Shown here piece after piece: positions 45,788 to 53,416 of a stretch of DNA of 64,000 bases; within the stretch, counting starts at the first letter, position 1, and each line of letters begins with the position of its first letter. Position numbers and translations under genes: made by a program. Below the pieces are notes generated by a model that saw only the letters and a program-made list of their open reading frames with translations, was not told the DNA's origin and made no database searches. Source of the DNA: Pedobacter sp. W3I1 (GTDB lineage: Bacteria; Bacteroidota; Bacteroidia; Sphingobacteriales; Sphingobacteriaceae); NCBI RefSeq assembly GCF_030816015.1, contig NZ_JAUSXN010000001.1, positions 3,410,001-3,474,000 on the forward strand, read 5' to 3'.

Positions 45788-46957
45788 ATGAGTAAAAAGA
45801 TTACATTCCCTTACAATCCTCAATTCCCTTCTGTAGCCGACTTAAGAAAAAAGGCAAAATCAAGGATTCCTAAATTTGCTTTTGACTACCTGGAGGGTGG
45901 TTGTAATGAGGGACTTAATTTATCGCGAAACGAGAGCGACTTCGACAATATTTACCTTAAACCAAATTACTTACGTATTGGTGGAGATATCGACATGTCG
46001 GTTGAATTATTTGGCCGTCGTTACAGTGCTCCATTTGGGGTATCTCCGATTGGTTTACAAGGTTTGATGTGGCCTAATGCACCCGAAATTTTAGCTAAGG
46101 CTGCCGCTAAAGCCGATATTCCTTATACATTAAGCACCGTATCTACCAGTAGTATCGAACGAATTGCCGAAGTATCTGAAGGAAAAGCATGGTTTCAATT
46201 GTACCATCCTACGGAGAATAGCTTGAGAGATGATATCTTAAATCGCTTAAAAGCTGTTGAATGTCCGGTATTAGTTGTTCTGGTAGATGTGCCTGCATTT
46301 GGTTTACGATATAAAGAAATTAAGAGTGGCTTGTCCATTCCACCAAAAATGTCAATCAATAATATCCTGCAGGCTTTTGCCCGTCCGCTATGGGGAATTA
46401 AAACCTTACAACACGGAATTCCATCATTTGCGACCTTAAAGCCTTATATGGAAAAAGGAATGGACATGTCGCAACTGGGACAATTCATGAACAAAACATT
46501 TACCGGTAAGGTTGATATCGAAAAAGTTTCTGCCATTCGTGATCTTTGGAAAGGACCTTTAGTACTGAAGGGAATCGCGACTGATGAAGATATGCAGGCT
46601 GCTATCCAAATCGGTGCTGATGGTGTGATTGTTTCCAATCATGGTGGCAGACAGATTGACGCAGGCGAATCCTCCATCAATTCACTAATCAAATTGGCGA
46701 ACAATCCACTATACAAATCAAAATTGAAGATCATGTTAGATGGAGGTATTCGTTCAGGCGTTGATTTAGCGAGAGCACATGCCGTTGGATCTGAATTCAA
46801 CTTTATGGGCCGACCTTTTATGTATGGAGTTGGTGCTTTAGGTAATGAAGGAGGTGATCATACCATCAATATGTTCAAAACTCATTTATACCAGATCATG
46901 CAACAATTAACCATTGAGAAAATTACACAATTTCCTGACCGGTTATTAAATCCTTAA
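45788..46957 (+). CDS. FMN-dependent alpha-hydroxy-acid dehydrogenase, L-lactate type
   Basis: The 389-aa protein is full length for the LldD/glycolate oxidase family. It shows AFDYLEGGCNEG near the N-terminus, SPIGLQGLMWPNAP and STVSTSSIE (FMN binding), VLKGIATDEDM, VSNHGGRQID with catalytic H285, and LDGGIRSGVDLARA with the phosphate site. It oxidises L-lactate (or a related 2-hydroxy acid) to pyruvate, passing electrons to quinone or oxygen. Its position after an FAH hydrolase expected to release L-lactate supports the lactate assignment. It has its own 424-bp upstream gap and may be separately promoted. Confidence 0.88.
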   Translation: MSKKITFPYNPQFPSVADLRKKAKSRIPKFAFDYLEGGCNEGLNLSRNESDFDNIYLKPNYLRIGGDIDMSVELFGRRYSAPFGVSPIGLQGLMWPNAPEILAKAAAKADIPYTLSTVSTSSIERIAEVSEGKAWFQLYHPTENSLRDDILNRLKAVECPVLVVLVDVPAFGLRYKEIKSGLSIPPKMSINNILQAFARPLWGIKTLQHGIPSFATLKPYMEKGMDMSQLGQFMNKTFTGKVDIEKVSAIRDLWKGPLVLKGIATDEDMQAAIQIGADGVIVSNHGGRQIDAGESSINSLIKLANNPLYKSKLKIMLDGGIRSGVDLARAHAVGSEFNFMGRPFMYGVGALGNEGGDHTINMFKTHLYQIMQQLTIEKITQFPDRLLNP

Positions 46958-46983
46958 AGCGGAATTTGTAAGTGAAATAAGAG

Positions 46984-47105
46984 GTTGTATCATAAACATA
47001 GTTACTCCAGAAATTTGTCACGTTGAGCCTGTCGAAACGCCGTAACGGTGTTATAGTAGGTCCTTCGACAAGCTCAGGATGACAATTCTATATTTATGAT
47101 ACAAC
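46984..47105. repeat. Nested inverted repeat in convergent gap
   Basis: Outer arms GTTGTATCATAAA (46984-46996) and TTTATGATACAAC (47093-47105) are perfect 13-bp complements. Inside them GTCACGTTGAGCCTGTCGAA and TTCGACAAGCTCAGGATGAC form a second imperfect arm pair. The whole could fold into one hairpin of about 122 nt. It may act as a two-way terminator between convergent genes or be a small mobile repeat. Confidence 0.75.
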
Positions 47106-47112
47106 GTTAATG

Positions 47113-48265
47113 TTATTTCAAAAACTTATATGTTGTACTCGTTTTATAAGTTTCGCCTGGTTTAAGCACTGTCGATGCGAAATTTGCATGATTTGGTGCA
47201 TCAGGAAAATGTTGTGTTTCTAAGCAGAAAGCTGAACGGTGAGGATATGACTTTCCACCTTTACCATCCTTATCAGCACCGGTTAAAAAGTTGCCACTAT
47301 AAAATTGTATTCCTGGCTCGGTTGTATAAACCTCCAATGTTATACCTGTAACGGGACTTTTAACGGTAGCCACTGGCGTTTTGCCATCATGATGGGTCAA
47401 CACAAAATTATGATCGTAACCTTTGCCAAATTTTAACTGCTGATCACTTTCTTCGATTGATTTTCCGATGGTTTTGGCTTTATTGAAATCAAAAGCTGTT
47501 CCTGCTACAGGCGTTAATTTCCCGGTTGGAATCAGTGTAGAATCTACCGGCGTATAAGCATTAGCATCAATTGTTAATTCATGGTCTAAGATTGTTTTAT
47601 TGCCTTCCCCATTGAGGTTGAAATATGCATGGTTGGTTAAATTCACTACGGTCGTTTTGTCAGTAGTAGCCAAATAATCGATCTGCAAAGCATTATCGTC
47701 AGTTAGCGTATAAGTTACCTTAACATCCAATTTCCCAGGATAACCGGCTTCGCCATCGTTGGAAACATAACTCAACTCTAATTTTTGGCTATCTAATTGT
47801 TTAGCCTCCCAAACTTTAGAGAAAAATCCATCTGTTCCACCATGCAAGGTGTTAACACCATCGTTAAGTTGTAAAGTATATTCTTTTCCGTCAAGCGTAA
47901 ATTTACCTTTACCAATGCGGTTACCGTATCTGCCAATTAAGGCACCAAAAAATGGCTCACCTTTTTTACGGTACGAACCTACACTATCGTAGCCTAAAAC
48001 CCACATCGGTTAACTTATTGTTTTTATCGGGAACCAAAAGCGAAACTACCCTCCCACCATAATTGGTAATGGAAACCGAAGCGCCCTGCTTATTTTTTAA
48101 AGTATAAAGCTTTACACTTTTCCCATCAATGGTGGTGGTATATTTTAATGAATCAGTTTGCCCGGTTGTTTGTGCCCCTTTATCTGATTTAGGATTACAA
48201 GAAGTAAAAGCAACAGCTAAACATAATGTAGCGAAGGGCAAAGCCTTAAAGAATATTTTTTTCAT
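47113..48265 (-). pseudogene. galM: Aldose 1-epimerase (galactose mutarotase) lipoprotein with a one-base frameshift
   Basis: Two reading frames together make one mutarotase. The N-terminal part starts at 48265 (MKKIFFKALPF, lipobox VAFTSCNPK) and runs through SITNYGGRVVSLLVPDKNNKLTDV, then breaks. The second frame resumes at VLGYDSVGSYRKKGEPFFGALIGRYGNRIGKGKFTLDG and continues with LHGGTDGFFSKVW, TNHAYFNLNG (catalytic histidine), YDHNFVL and the C-terminal glutamate region FCLETQHFPDAPNH. A run of three C at 48000-48002 (GGG on the gene strand) has one base too many; removing it joins both frames as TDVVLGYDS. It is either a real recent inactivation or a sequencing error. The intact enzyme would interconvert anomers of galactose, arabinose or glucose in the periplasm. 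Confidence 0.85.
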
Positions 48266-48457
48266 TTGTTTAAAAATTTGAGGAAGCAGACCTGCAATTG
48301 CGCGCAAAATCAGAAACGGCTTCATATTGATTTATTTTTGGTTAAGGCTAATGTAGCAAAAAATTATTAACGTTAAAGTAACGATTATAATTATTATTTT
48401 TCATAATATCGACAAGGATTCCCAACAGTAAAAAAAATCACATAATTTAGCAGCCAT

Positions 48458-49129
48458 ATGCATAATTTAAATTTCAAGCCAAAGGCTTTTCTTTTTGATT
48501 TGAACGGTACGATGATTAACGATATGGAATACCATACTTTAGCCTGGTACAGCATCATGACAGAAGATTTAGGTGCCAAACTTGATTACGAAAGCGTAAA
48601 AAAAGAAATGTATGGCAAAAACCACGAAGTTTTAGAACGCGTTTTCGGAAAAGATAAATTTAGCGCTGAAGAAATAGAACGCCTTTCCATCGATAAAGAA
48701 AAGCGTTATCAGCAAGGTTATATGCCGCATTTAGCGCTTATTGAAGGGCTGGATGTCTTTTTGGATCGCGCAAAGCAAGCCAACATTCCAATGGCGATCG
48801 GATCTGCTGCAATACCTTTTAATATCGATTTTGTAATAGATGGTTTAAATATCCGCCGGTATTTAGCTGCAATAGTGAGTGCAGATGATGTAAAAACGAG
48901 CAAACCAGATCCCGAAACTTTTTTAAAGGCTGCAGCAGCATTAAATATTGCACCGGCAGACTGCCTGGTTTTCGAAGATGCGCCCAAGGGTGTAGAATCG
49001 GCTTTAAATGCAGGTATGCCCTGTATAGTATTAACCACCACACATACCATCGAAGAATTTGAAGGTTATCCGAATATCTTAGGTTATATTACAGATTACA
49101 ACGATGCTAAATTAAATACGCTTTTTTAA
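48458..49129 (+). CDS. HAD-superfamily beta-phosphoglucomutase-like phosphatase
   Basis: The 223-aa protein has the HAD fold with a subclass I cap: motif I is LFDLNGTMIND, motif II is IGSAA, the lysine is in VKTSKPDPETF, and motif III is VFEDAPKGVESALNAGMPC. Members dephosphorylate or isomerise sugar phosphates. Notably motif I reads D-L-N where the family normally has D-x-D; the second aspartate is the general acid/base, so activity may be changed. It is co-directional with the Nudix regulator one base downstream, making a probable two-gene operon divergent from the galM-like gene. Confidence 0.87.
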   Translation: MHNLNFKPKAFLFDLNGTMINDMEYHTLAWYSIMTEDLGAKLDYESVKKEMYGKNHEVLERVFGKDKFSAEEIERLSIDKEKRYQQGYMPHLALIEGLDVFLDRAKQANIPMAIGSAAIPFNIDFVIDGLNIRRYLAAIVSADDVKTSKPDPETFLKAAAALNIAPADCLVFEDAPKGVESALNAGMPCIVLTTTHTIEEFEGYPNILGYITDYNDAKLNTLF

Positions 49130-49130
49130 C

Positions 49131-49829
49131 ATGGGAAAATATTTAAATCAAAAACCTGTTCTTGTTGCAGTAGACTGCATAATTTTTGGTTATGACGGCG
49201 ATCAGCTGAAACTTTTGGTCATAAAAAGGGCAATAGAACCTGTAAAAGATCAATGGAGTTTGATGGGTGGTTTTATTGGTGAAAGTGAAGATCTTGATGG
49301 CGCGGCCAAAAGGATTTTATTAGAATTAACAGGATTACACGACGTTTACCTGGAGCAACTTCATGCTTATGGGAGTCCGGATCGGGATCCCATCGAACGT
49401 ACTGTTTCGGTAGTCTACTTCGCATTGATCGATATTAATAAATACAGTAAACAGATCAATGATCAGTACCATGCCGAATGGTTTAAGCTAAAAGAAGTTC
49501 CAGCGTTAATTTTCGACCATGATATGATGGTTAAGGCTGCAATGGATAAAATCCGTTATCAGGCCGCCCTCCACCCTATTTTATTTGAACTTTTACCAAA
49601 ACGTTTTACCATACCGCAGTTGCAGGCTTTATATGAACAGGTTTACGATTCGCCGATAGACAATAGGAACTTTATCCGCAAGATTACAGCCAGTGGATTA
49701 TTAATTAAACAGACCGATAAGGATAAATCGAGTTCGCGCCGCGGGGCTTTTTATTTTAAATTAGATAAAAACAAACACAAAGCACAATTCCAATCGTTTT
49801 TAAACTTTATTCCTAAAGCAATTCAATAG
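49131..49829 (+). CDS. Nudix-domain transcriptional regulator (NrtR/AraR-like)
   Basis: The 232-aa protein has an N-terminal Nudix domain (residues 8-140: DCIIFGYDGDQLKLLVIKR, WSLMGGFIGESEDLDGAAKRILLELTGL) and a C-terminal winged helix (145-230: KRFTIPQLQALYEQVYDSPIDNRNF, SSSRRGAFYF). The Nudix box lacks two key glutamates (RILLEL instead of REUxEE), as in regulators that bind a ligand rather than hydrolyse it. Known relatives respond to ADP-ribose (NrtR) or L-arabinose (AraR of Bacteroides). Lying next to a HAD phosphatase and divergent from a mutarotase gene, it probably represses a sugar pathway; the ligand is unknown. Confidence 0.86.
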   Translation: MGKYLNQKPVLVAVDCIIFGYDGDQLKLLVIKRAIEPVKDQWSLMGGFIGESEDLDGAAKRILLELTGLHDVYLEQLHAYGSPDRDPIERTVSVVYFALIDINKYSKQINDQYHAEWFKLKEVPALIFDHDMMVKAAMDKIRYQAALHPILFELLPKRFTIPQLQALYEQVYDSPIDNRNFIRKITASGLLIKQTDKDKSSSRRGAFYFKLDKNKHKAQFQSFLNFIPKAIQ

Positions 49830-49868
49830 ATCTGATATGGAATTGGTGAGCGTATTAAAATAAATTCT

Positions 49869-49936
49869 CAGCTCATTTTTAAACATACAAAATTTAAAAT
49901 CAAGCAGTTAGAGCAGCTCATTTTAACCATACAAAA
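49869..49936. repeat. Short imperfect direct repeat before tRNA-Lys
   Basis: CAGCTCATTTTTAAACATAC at 49869 is followed by CAGCTCATTTTAACCATAC at 49914 with two small differences. It lies just upstream of the tRNA promoter. Function unknown. Confidence 0.6.
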
Positions 49937-49963
49937 AAACGTCAAAAACATTTTTTAAAAATG

Positions 49964-49994
49964 TTTGCAAGAAAAGGATAAATCCCTATATTTG
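49964..49994 (+). promoter_or_regulatory. Bacteroidetes-type promoter of tRNA-Lys
   Basis: TTTG at 49964-49967 and TATATTTG at 49987-49994 are separated by exactly 19 nt, the consensus -33/-7 arrangement for the Bacteroidetes primary sigma factor (TTTG, 19 nt, TAnnTTTG). The tRNA begins 22 bp after it. Confidence 0.92.
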
Positions 49995-50016
49995 CACCTC
50001 CTTAAACAAAAGGAAT

Positions 50017-50089
50017 GATTCCGTAGCTCAGCTGGTAGAGCATTACACTTTTAATGTAGTGGTCCTGGGTTCGAATCCCAGCGGGATCA
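50017..50089 (+). tRNA. tRNA-Lys(TTT)
   Basis: A complete 73-nt cloverleaf with discriminator base: acceptor GATTCCG / CGGGATC (one G-U pair), D-arm GCTC / GAGC, anticodon stem TTACA / TGTAG around loop CTTTTAA (anticodon TTT), T-arm CTGGG TTCGAAT CCCAG, discriminator A. CCA is not encoded. The 3' 17 nt (50074-50090) are repeated at 57607-57623, marking it as an integration site. Confidence 0.97.
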
Positions 50090-50090
50090 C
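50074..50090 (+). other. Attachment site, tRNA side (attL)
   Basis: AATCCCAGCGGGATCAC is the end of tRNA-Lys and is repeated without mismatch at 57607-57623. The bases outside differ at both ends, so this is the exact core of the direct repeat. Confidence 0.85.
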
Positions 50091-50094
50091 AAGA

Positions 50095-50121
50095 AACCTC
50101 ACAGAAATGTGAGGTTTTTTT
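50095..50121 (+). terminator. Terminator after tRNA-Lys
   Basis: A 9-bp perfect stem AACCTCACA / TGTGAGGTT with a GAAA loop is followed by TTTTT. It lies inside the island boundary, so it was probably brought in with the island and replaces the original terminator. Confidence 0.9.
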
Positions 50122-50506
50122 GTTTTATCCCCGCTAGGATTCGAATACGTCTTAAGACAATCTGCCAGACGAAGGTGAAAAATCCCTCCTCGTCATCTGG
50201 TTCCTTTCCTAGAAAATAAACAAGGTGATATTGTAAAAGGCTGGGTATTCTTTTTCAGGTGATGTAAAAAGCTTTTTTATAAAAAGATTATCCTCGAAAC
50301 AATTTTTCAGGCCGGTAAAACACCTATATCATAAGGATGTGGATTGAGGTTGAATGCTTCGTGGGGTTTGAAATATTTGTTGGGCATGGCTTTGAGTATT
50401 AGCCACCTAGTCCGGATGATTACTTTAAAATTATGTATTGCTGCTAACGGTTTCATATAATTGACTATTCGAGCACTCAATTTCTAAAATAGAGTCAATT
50501 TAACAA
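50122..50506. other. Left end of island, no gene; inverted tRNA-like fragment
   Basis: At 50128-50145 the sequence CCCCGCTAGGATTCGAA is, on the minus strand, TTCGAATCCTAGCGGGG, a one-mismatch relative of the T-arm and 3' end of the adjacent tRNA (TTCGAATCCCAGCGGGA). It is inverted relative to the tRNA. The rest of the 385 bp shows no convincing gene; one 26-codon frame (50307-50387, minus) looks like a possible gene scrap. Confidence 0.55.
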
Positions 50507-50902
50507 TTAAAAATAACTTTCTGCAAGAGAAGCCTGTAAACCTTCTTGTTTCATTAACTGAAGAACCAAGGCATGAGAATAATCTACATGCTCAACTTTT
50601 TCAGTTAAAGGGTCATGTGTAATAGACAGATTAAGATCGAAGTAGACGCTAGCTTTAAGTACTACCCCTAAGTGAGTGTTTGAGTCAAAAAGTTCCTCAA
50701 GACTAGGTGCCAAGGCTACTATATTTACAGATAGCCCATTAACATCTCTTTTTGGATCTGGTCGGAAGGCAATCCTGCTTAGCCGCATGCTGCCGTCTGG
50801 CATAATTTTCATCAAGTCATTTTGGTCACGATTCGGTGGGGGAAGTTTCACCCTCCTTAATATATCATCATCAGGCAGCACTGTATATTTTTCAATTGGC
50901 AT
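50507..50902 (-). CDS. Small island protein, unknown function (131 aa)
   Basis: I choose ATG at 50902, five bases after the stop of the upstream gene; longer versions would overlap it by up to 115 bp with a hydrophobic lead unlike a signal peptide. The protein is soluble, with MPIEKYTVLPDDDILRRVK, a central RIAFRPDPKRDVNGLSVNI stretch, and HVDYSHALVLQLMKQEG near the end (a conserved-looking histidine and aspartate cluster). I do not recognise a family. It is the last gene of the three-gene minus-strand island operon and so probably works with the DUF4209/HEPN-like protein, as toxin partner, sensor or antitoxin; this is inference from position. Confidence 0.7.
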   Translation of the reverse strand: MPIEKYTVLPDDDILRRVKLPPPNRDQNDLMKIMPDGSMRLSRIAFRPDPKRDVNGLSVNIVALAPSLEELFDSNTHLGVVLKASVYFDLNLSITHDPLTEKVEHVDYSHALVLQLMKQEGLQASLAESYF

Positions 50903-50906
50903 AGCT

Positions 50907-51392
50907 TCAACTTTGATTAACGAAATCATCCAGTAAATAAAGAGAGGATACTGATAACTCATGTTTTGTGACAGTATTATCAGAGCCAGTATAGCGCCTA
51001 ACCTCAATTGAAGTAGAATCAAGTATCTCTATATCTGCCTTAAGGTATTGTCCATCAAGTTCAATCTGTATACCATTGTCTTGATTAGAAAAAATATGGA
51101 TTGCAACATCTCTTTCAATGAAACGTTTGATAGAAAGCCATTTTAAAATTTCCTTCGTAACGTAGAAAGTAGAGCCTGAGATATGATATTCTGAGTCCCC
51201 CTGACCAATTTCTTTTGATGCGAAGTAATCTATTTTTGACAGCAGTTTAAAATATCTCACAGACACATTGCTCGATAGAGGTATAGACCGGGGTGTCTTG
51301 GTATAGGTTATTGCCGGAGGTGGTGTATCTGGGAATAACGTCCAGATATTTTTGAATTCTACGTCCGATTTTTTTTTTACAATTGTCGCCAT
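50907..51392 (-). CDS. Small island protein, unknown function (161 aa)
   Basis: The 161-aa soluble protein starts 3 bp after the stop of the DUF4209 gene and ends 5 bp before the next start, so all three are one transcript. The N-terminal 50 residues are proline-rich and probably flexible (LFPDTPPPAITYTKTPRS). Then come helical (RYFKLLSKIDYFASKEIG, FYVTKEILKWLSIKRFIERD) and strand-rich (GIQIELDGQYLKADIEILD) segments. No family, catalytic motif or membrane segment is recognisable. Tight packing with the HEPN-like gene suggests a cognate partner. Confidence 0.7.
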   Translation of the reverse strand: MATIVKKKSDVEFKNIWTLFPDTPPPAITYTKTPRSIPLSSNVSVRYFKLLSKIDYFASKEIGQGDSEYHISGSTFYVTKEILKWLSIKRFIERDVAIHIFSNQDNGIQIELDGQYLKADIEILDSTSIEVRRYTGSDNTVTKHELSVSSLYLLDDFVNQS

Positions 51393-51394
51393 AT

Positions 51395-53269
51395 TTAAAC
51401 CTGTGGAGTGTTTTCAAAATTATAATGCGCTAATTTGAGTATGATAGAAAGTACCAGAAAAGGTGATTCAATACCATATTCCACATTATCTACCAATCCG
51501 TGCGCTATCTTATTTCGGAGGTTCAGTCCCATCTTATCGCTCATTACGAATCTTATAAAAGTATAATTATCCTCTTCAAGATCGTCTTTTAAATCTCTTA
51601 ATAGGTCATCAAAAAGCTTTTCCATAACTATATTCTGTTCTCTTTTGTCTGGACGCTGCTTAAACGTAACGATCCCTAACTTGAGACAAAATTCTCTTAG
51701 AAGATACTCAATCTTTAATGTTAATGAATCGGTGCTGAGTATATAATCTGGCAGAACTTCTTCACCATTCAGCCATTTTTCAGTCTCTAAAAATAGATTT
51801 CTGATACCTGGTTCTATTAATTTCAAGTGGCTTATTGGTATGTCCTGTCCACTGATACGCCGGGCTGAAGATTCTCCTACCCAAGTTTTTGATAAGACCT
51901 CCAAGACCGCGTCTGCCGACAGCTTACCCGCCTTTATACTTTCGACGATTATCTGGATTAGTGTTTGCGAAGCAAGCTGAAAATGGTTGGAGTAATGTTG
52001 TAGAAAAGAAAACTCTTTTTTTTCATCTTCTAAAACATAGGACTCTATTGTGTTTCCAAACTTGTCCTGAACATATTTGGGAATCATTTCCATGAAAGGG
52101 GCTGTTCCTTCAAGTGCAACCGCCATACTCCTGATTGTTTGAACATCTGCAAGCATGGGTGTCTGCGTAATTACTGCAATAATATCAGTGGTTCCACCAT
52201 CAGTTATAAGCCTATTAATGTTTCCGGTAATCCGTTCGGTGGCTTCATCTGGAATTGCCATCGATATTTCAGAAAGACTTGTTTCAGTGCGTTGCTTCTG
52301 ATATTTTTGAGATAGTCGTTCATAGTCGGCATCACTTTTTATTTCCCGATAAATCCTTAATGCCTTATCGATAAATGTAACAGCGACATTATTATAATTT
52401 GGTGCGTTTTCGGCAAGCCTTTCATATTGATATGCAATTCTATTTTTCCAGTTATATCGCTCGTCCGTTATTTTATTAGCGAGGCGATCACTTTCACTGC
52501 ATATAGGAATAATCTCCCATGGATCGTTAGCCGCGATAGCATCAATAACCTGCTCATTTTTGTCGAGAATTACTTTTAGATCCAAACCCATCTGTAAAAT
52601 ATCCTTTGACCGTTCATTTATCAATCCTGTTGAGTCCACGATGAATCTCATAAGACCAAAATTGTTTATATTCCAGCTTAAATGTCTTGAATATATCTTA
52701 TTTAACATCTTATCATAAACACTCGCAATAGTAATTTCCGCCTTTCTCCTGGCAGATGCGATATTCAGTAGCTGCTTTATTGAAGCAAAATATTTGAGCA
52801 GGTTATAATTTTTTTCTTGTGAGTCGGATAAATCCCAGAGGATATCACATCTTTCTTGCAACACCTCCAACAGTTCTAATAAATCTTCATTCCTTTTAAG
52901 CCGCTTGGAATAGAAAAGAAAAAGCCCAAATTCTGTTTTAAGATATTTGTTTTGGGTTGATTTGTAGCGTTTTTCTATATTAGAATAATCTTCCTCCCGG
53001 AAATTATTACTATCAGGCCACTGTATTGGAATTTGATTGCCATCTTCATCAGTTCCTGTTCCTGTAATTTTTGGAGTCAAGCCTTCTTCTGCTGTTTTAA
53101 CAAACATCAATGCCTCTCGCTCTCTGTTGAGGAGCACCGCCTGATCCAGATCCGTCTTTTCTATCTCCTCAATAATCCCAATATATTGGGAATTTATTTC
53201 GATTTCAGATTCATCTCTTAAAAAATCAACTTTTTCTAGACTTTTATAAAAATCAGATATGACACTCAT
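51395..53269 (-). CDS. DUF4209-type protein with HEPN-like RNKIAH motif
   Basis: The 624-aa soluble protein is almost wholly helical, with long alpha-solenoid-like stretches in residues 1-430 (TEFGLFLFYSKRLKRNEDLLELLEVLQERC). The C-terminal 200 residues resemble DUF4209: SHLKLIEPGIRNLFLETEKWLNG, IEYLLREFCLKLGI and then MGLNLRNKIAHGLVDNVEYG. RNKIAH (R585 to H590) is an Rx4H motif as in HEPN ribonucleases, many of which are effectors of bacterial immunity. First gene of the minus-strand island operon, divergent from the GHKL-nuclease gene with 147 bp between starts. Nuclease activity is inferred; DUF4209 itself has no agreed function. Confidence 0.78.
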   Translation of the reverse strand: MSVISDFYKSLEKVDFLRDESEIEINSQYIGIIEEIEKTDLDQAVLLNREREALMFVKTAEEGLTPKITGTGTDEDGNQIPIQWPDSNNFREEDYSNIEKRYKSTQNKYLKTEFGLFLFYSKRLKRNEDLLELLEVLQERCDILWDLSDSQEKNYNLLKYFASIKQLLNIASARRKAEITIASVYDKMLNKIYSRHLSWNINNFGLMRFIVDSTGLINERSKDILQMGLDLKVILDKNEQVIDAIAANDPWEIIPICSESDRLANKITDERYNWKNRIAYQYERLAENAPNYNNVAVTFIDKALRIYREIKSDADYERLSQKYQKQRTETSLSEISMAIPDEATERITGNINRLITDGGTTDIIAVITQTPMLADVQTIRSMAVALEGTAPFMEMIPKYVQDKFGNTIESYVLEDEKKEFSFLQHYSNHFQLASQTLIQIIVESIKAGKLSADAVLEVLSKTWVGESSARRISGQDIPISHLKLIEPGIRNLFLETEKWLNGEEVLPDYILSTDSLTLKIEYLLREFCLKLGIVTFKQRPDKREQNIVMEKLFDDLLRDLKDDLEEDNYTFIRFVMSDKMGLNLRNKIAHGLVDNVEYGIESPFLVLSIILKLAHYNFENTPQV

Positions 53270-53372
53270 AAAGTTAAAGGTATCGATATTTTTGCAAATC
53301 TTCCTCTGTAATTTCTAACTAACTATTTTAAAACGGTGCTATCATTTATATTATTCCTTTAAAATAGCTAAT

Positions 53373-53399
53373 CAATTTACTAATTTATTTAGTAAATTG
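53373..53399. promoter_or_regulatory. Perfect 11-bp dyad in the divergent island promoter
   Basis: CAATTTACTAA and TTAGTAAATTG are exact complements separated by 5 nt. The dyad ends 17 bp before the ATG of the GHKL-nuclease gene and lies 104 bp upstream of the DUF4209 start, an ideal place for a repressor that silences one or both sides. The helix-turn-helix-like protein at 55603 is a candidate binder. Confidence 0.65.
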
Positions 53400-53416
53400 C
53401 ATGCCACATTTCTGCC

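Noticed and set aside
48718-49050. A 110-codon minus-strand frame opposite the HAD gene
   Set aside because: The plus frame has all HAD motifs; the antisense frame has none.
50307-50387. A 26-codon frame (MPNKYFKPHEAFNLNPHPYD...) on the minus strand near the left end of the island
   Set aside because: Too short, no leader, no recognised family; at most a scrap of an old gene.
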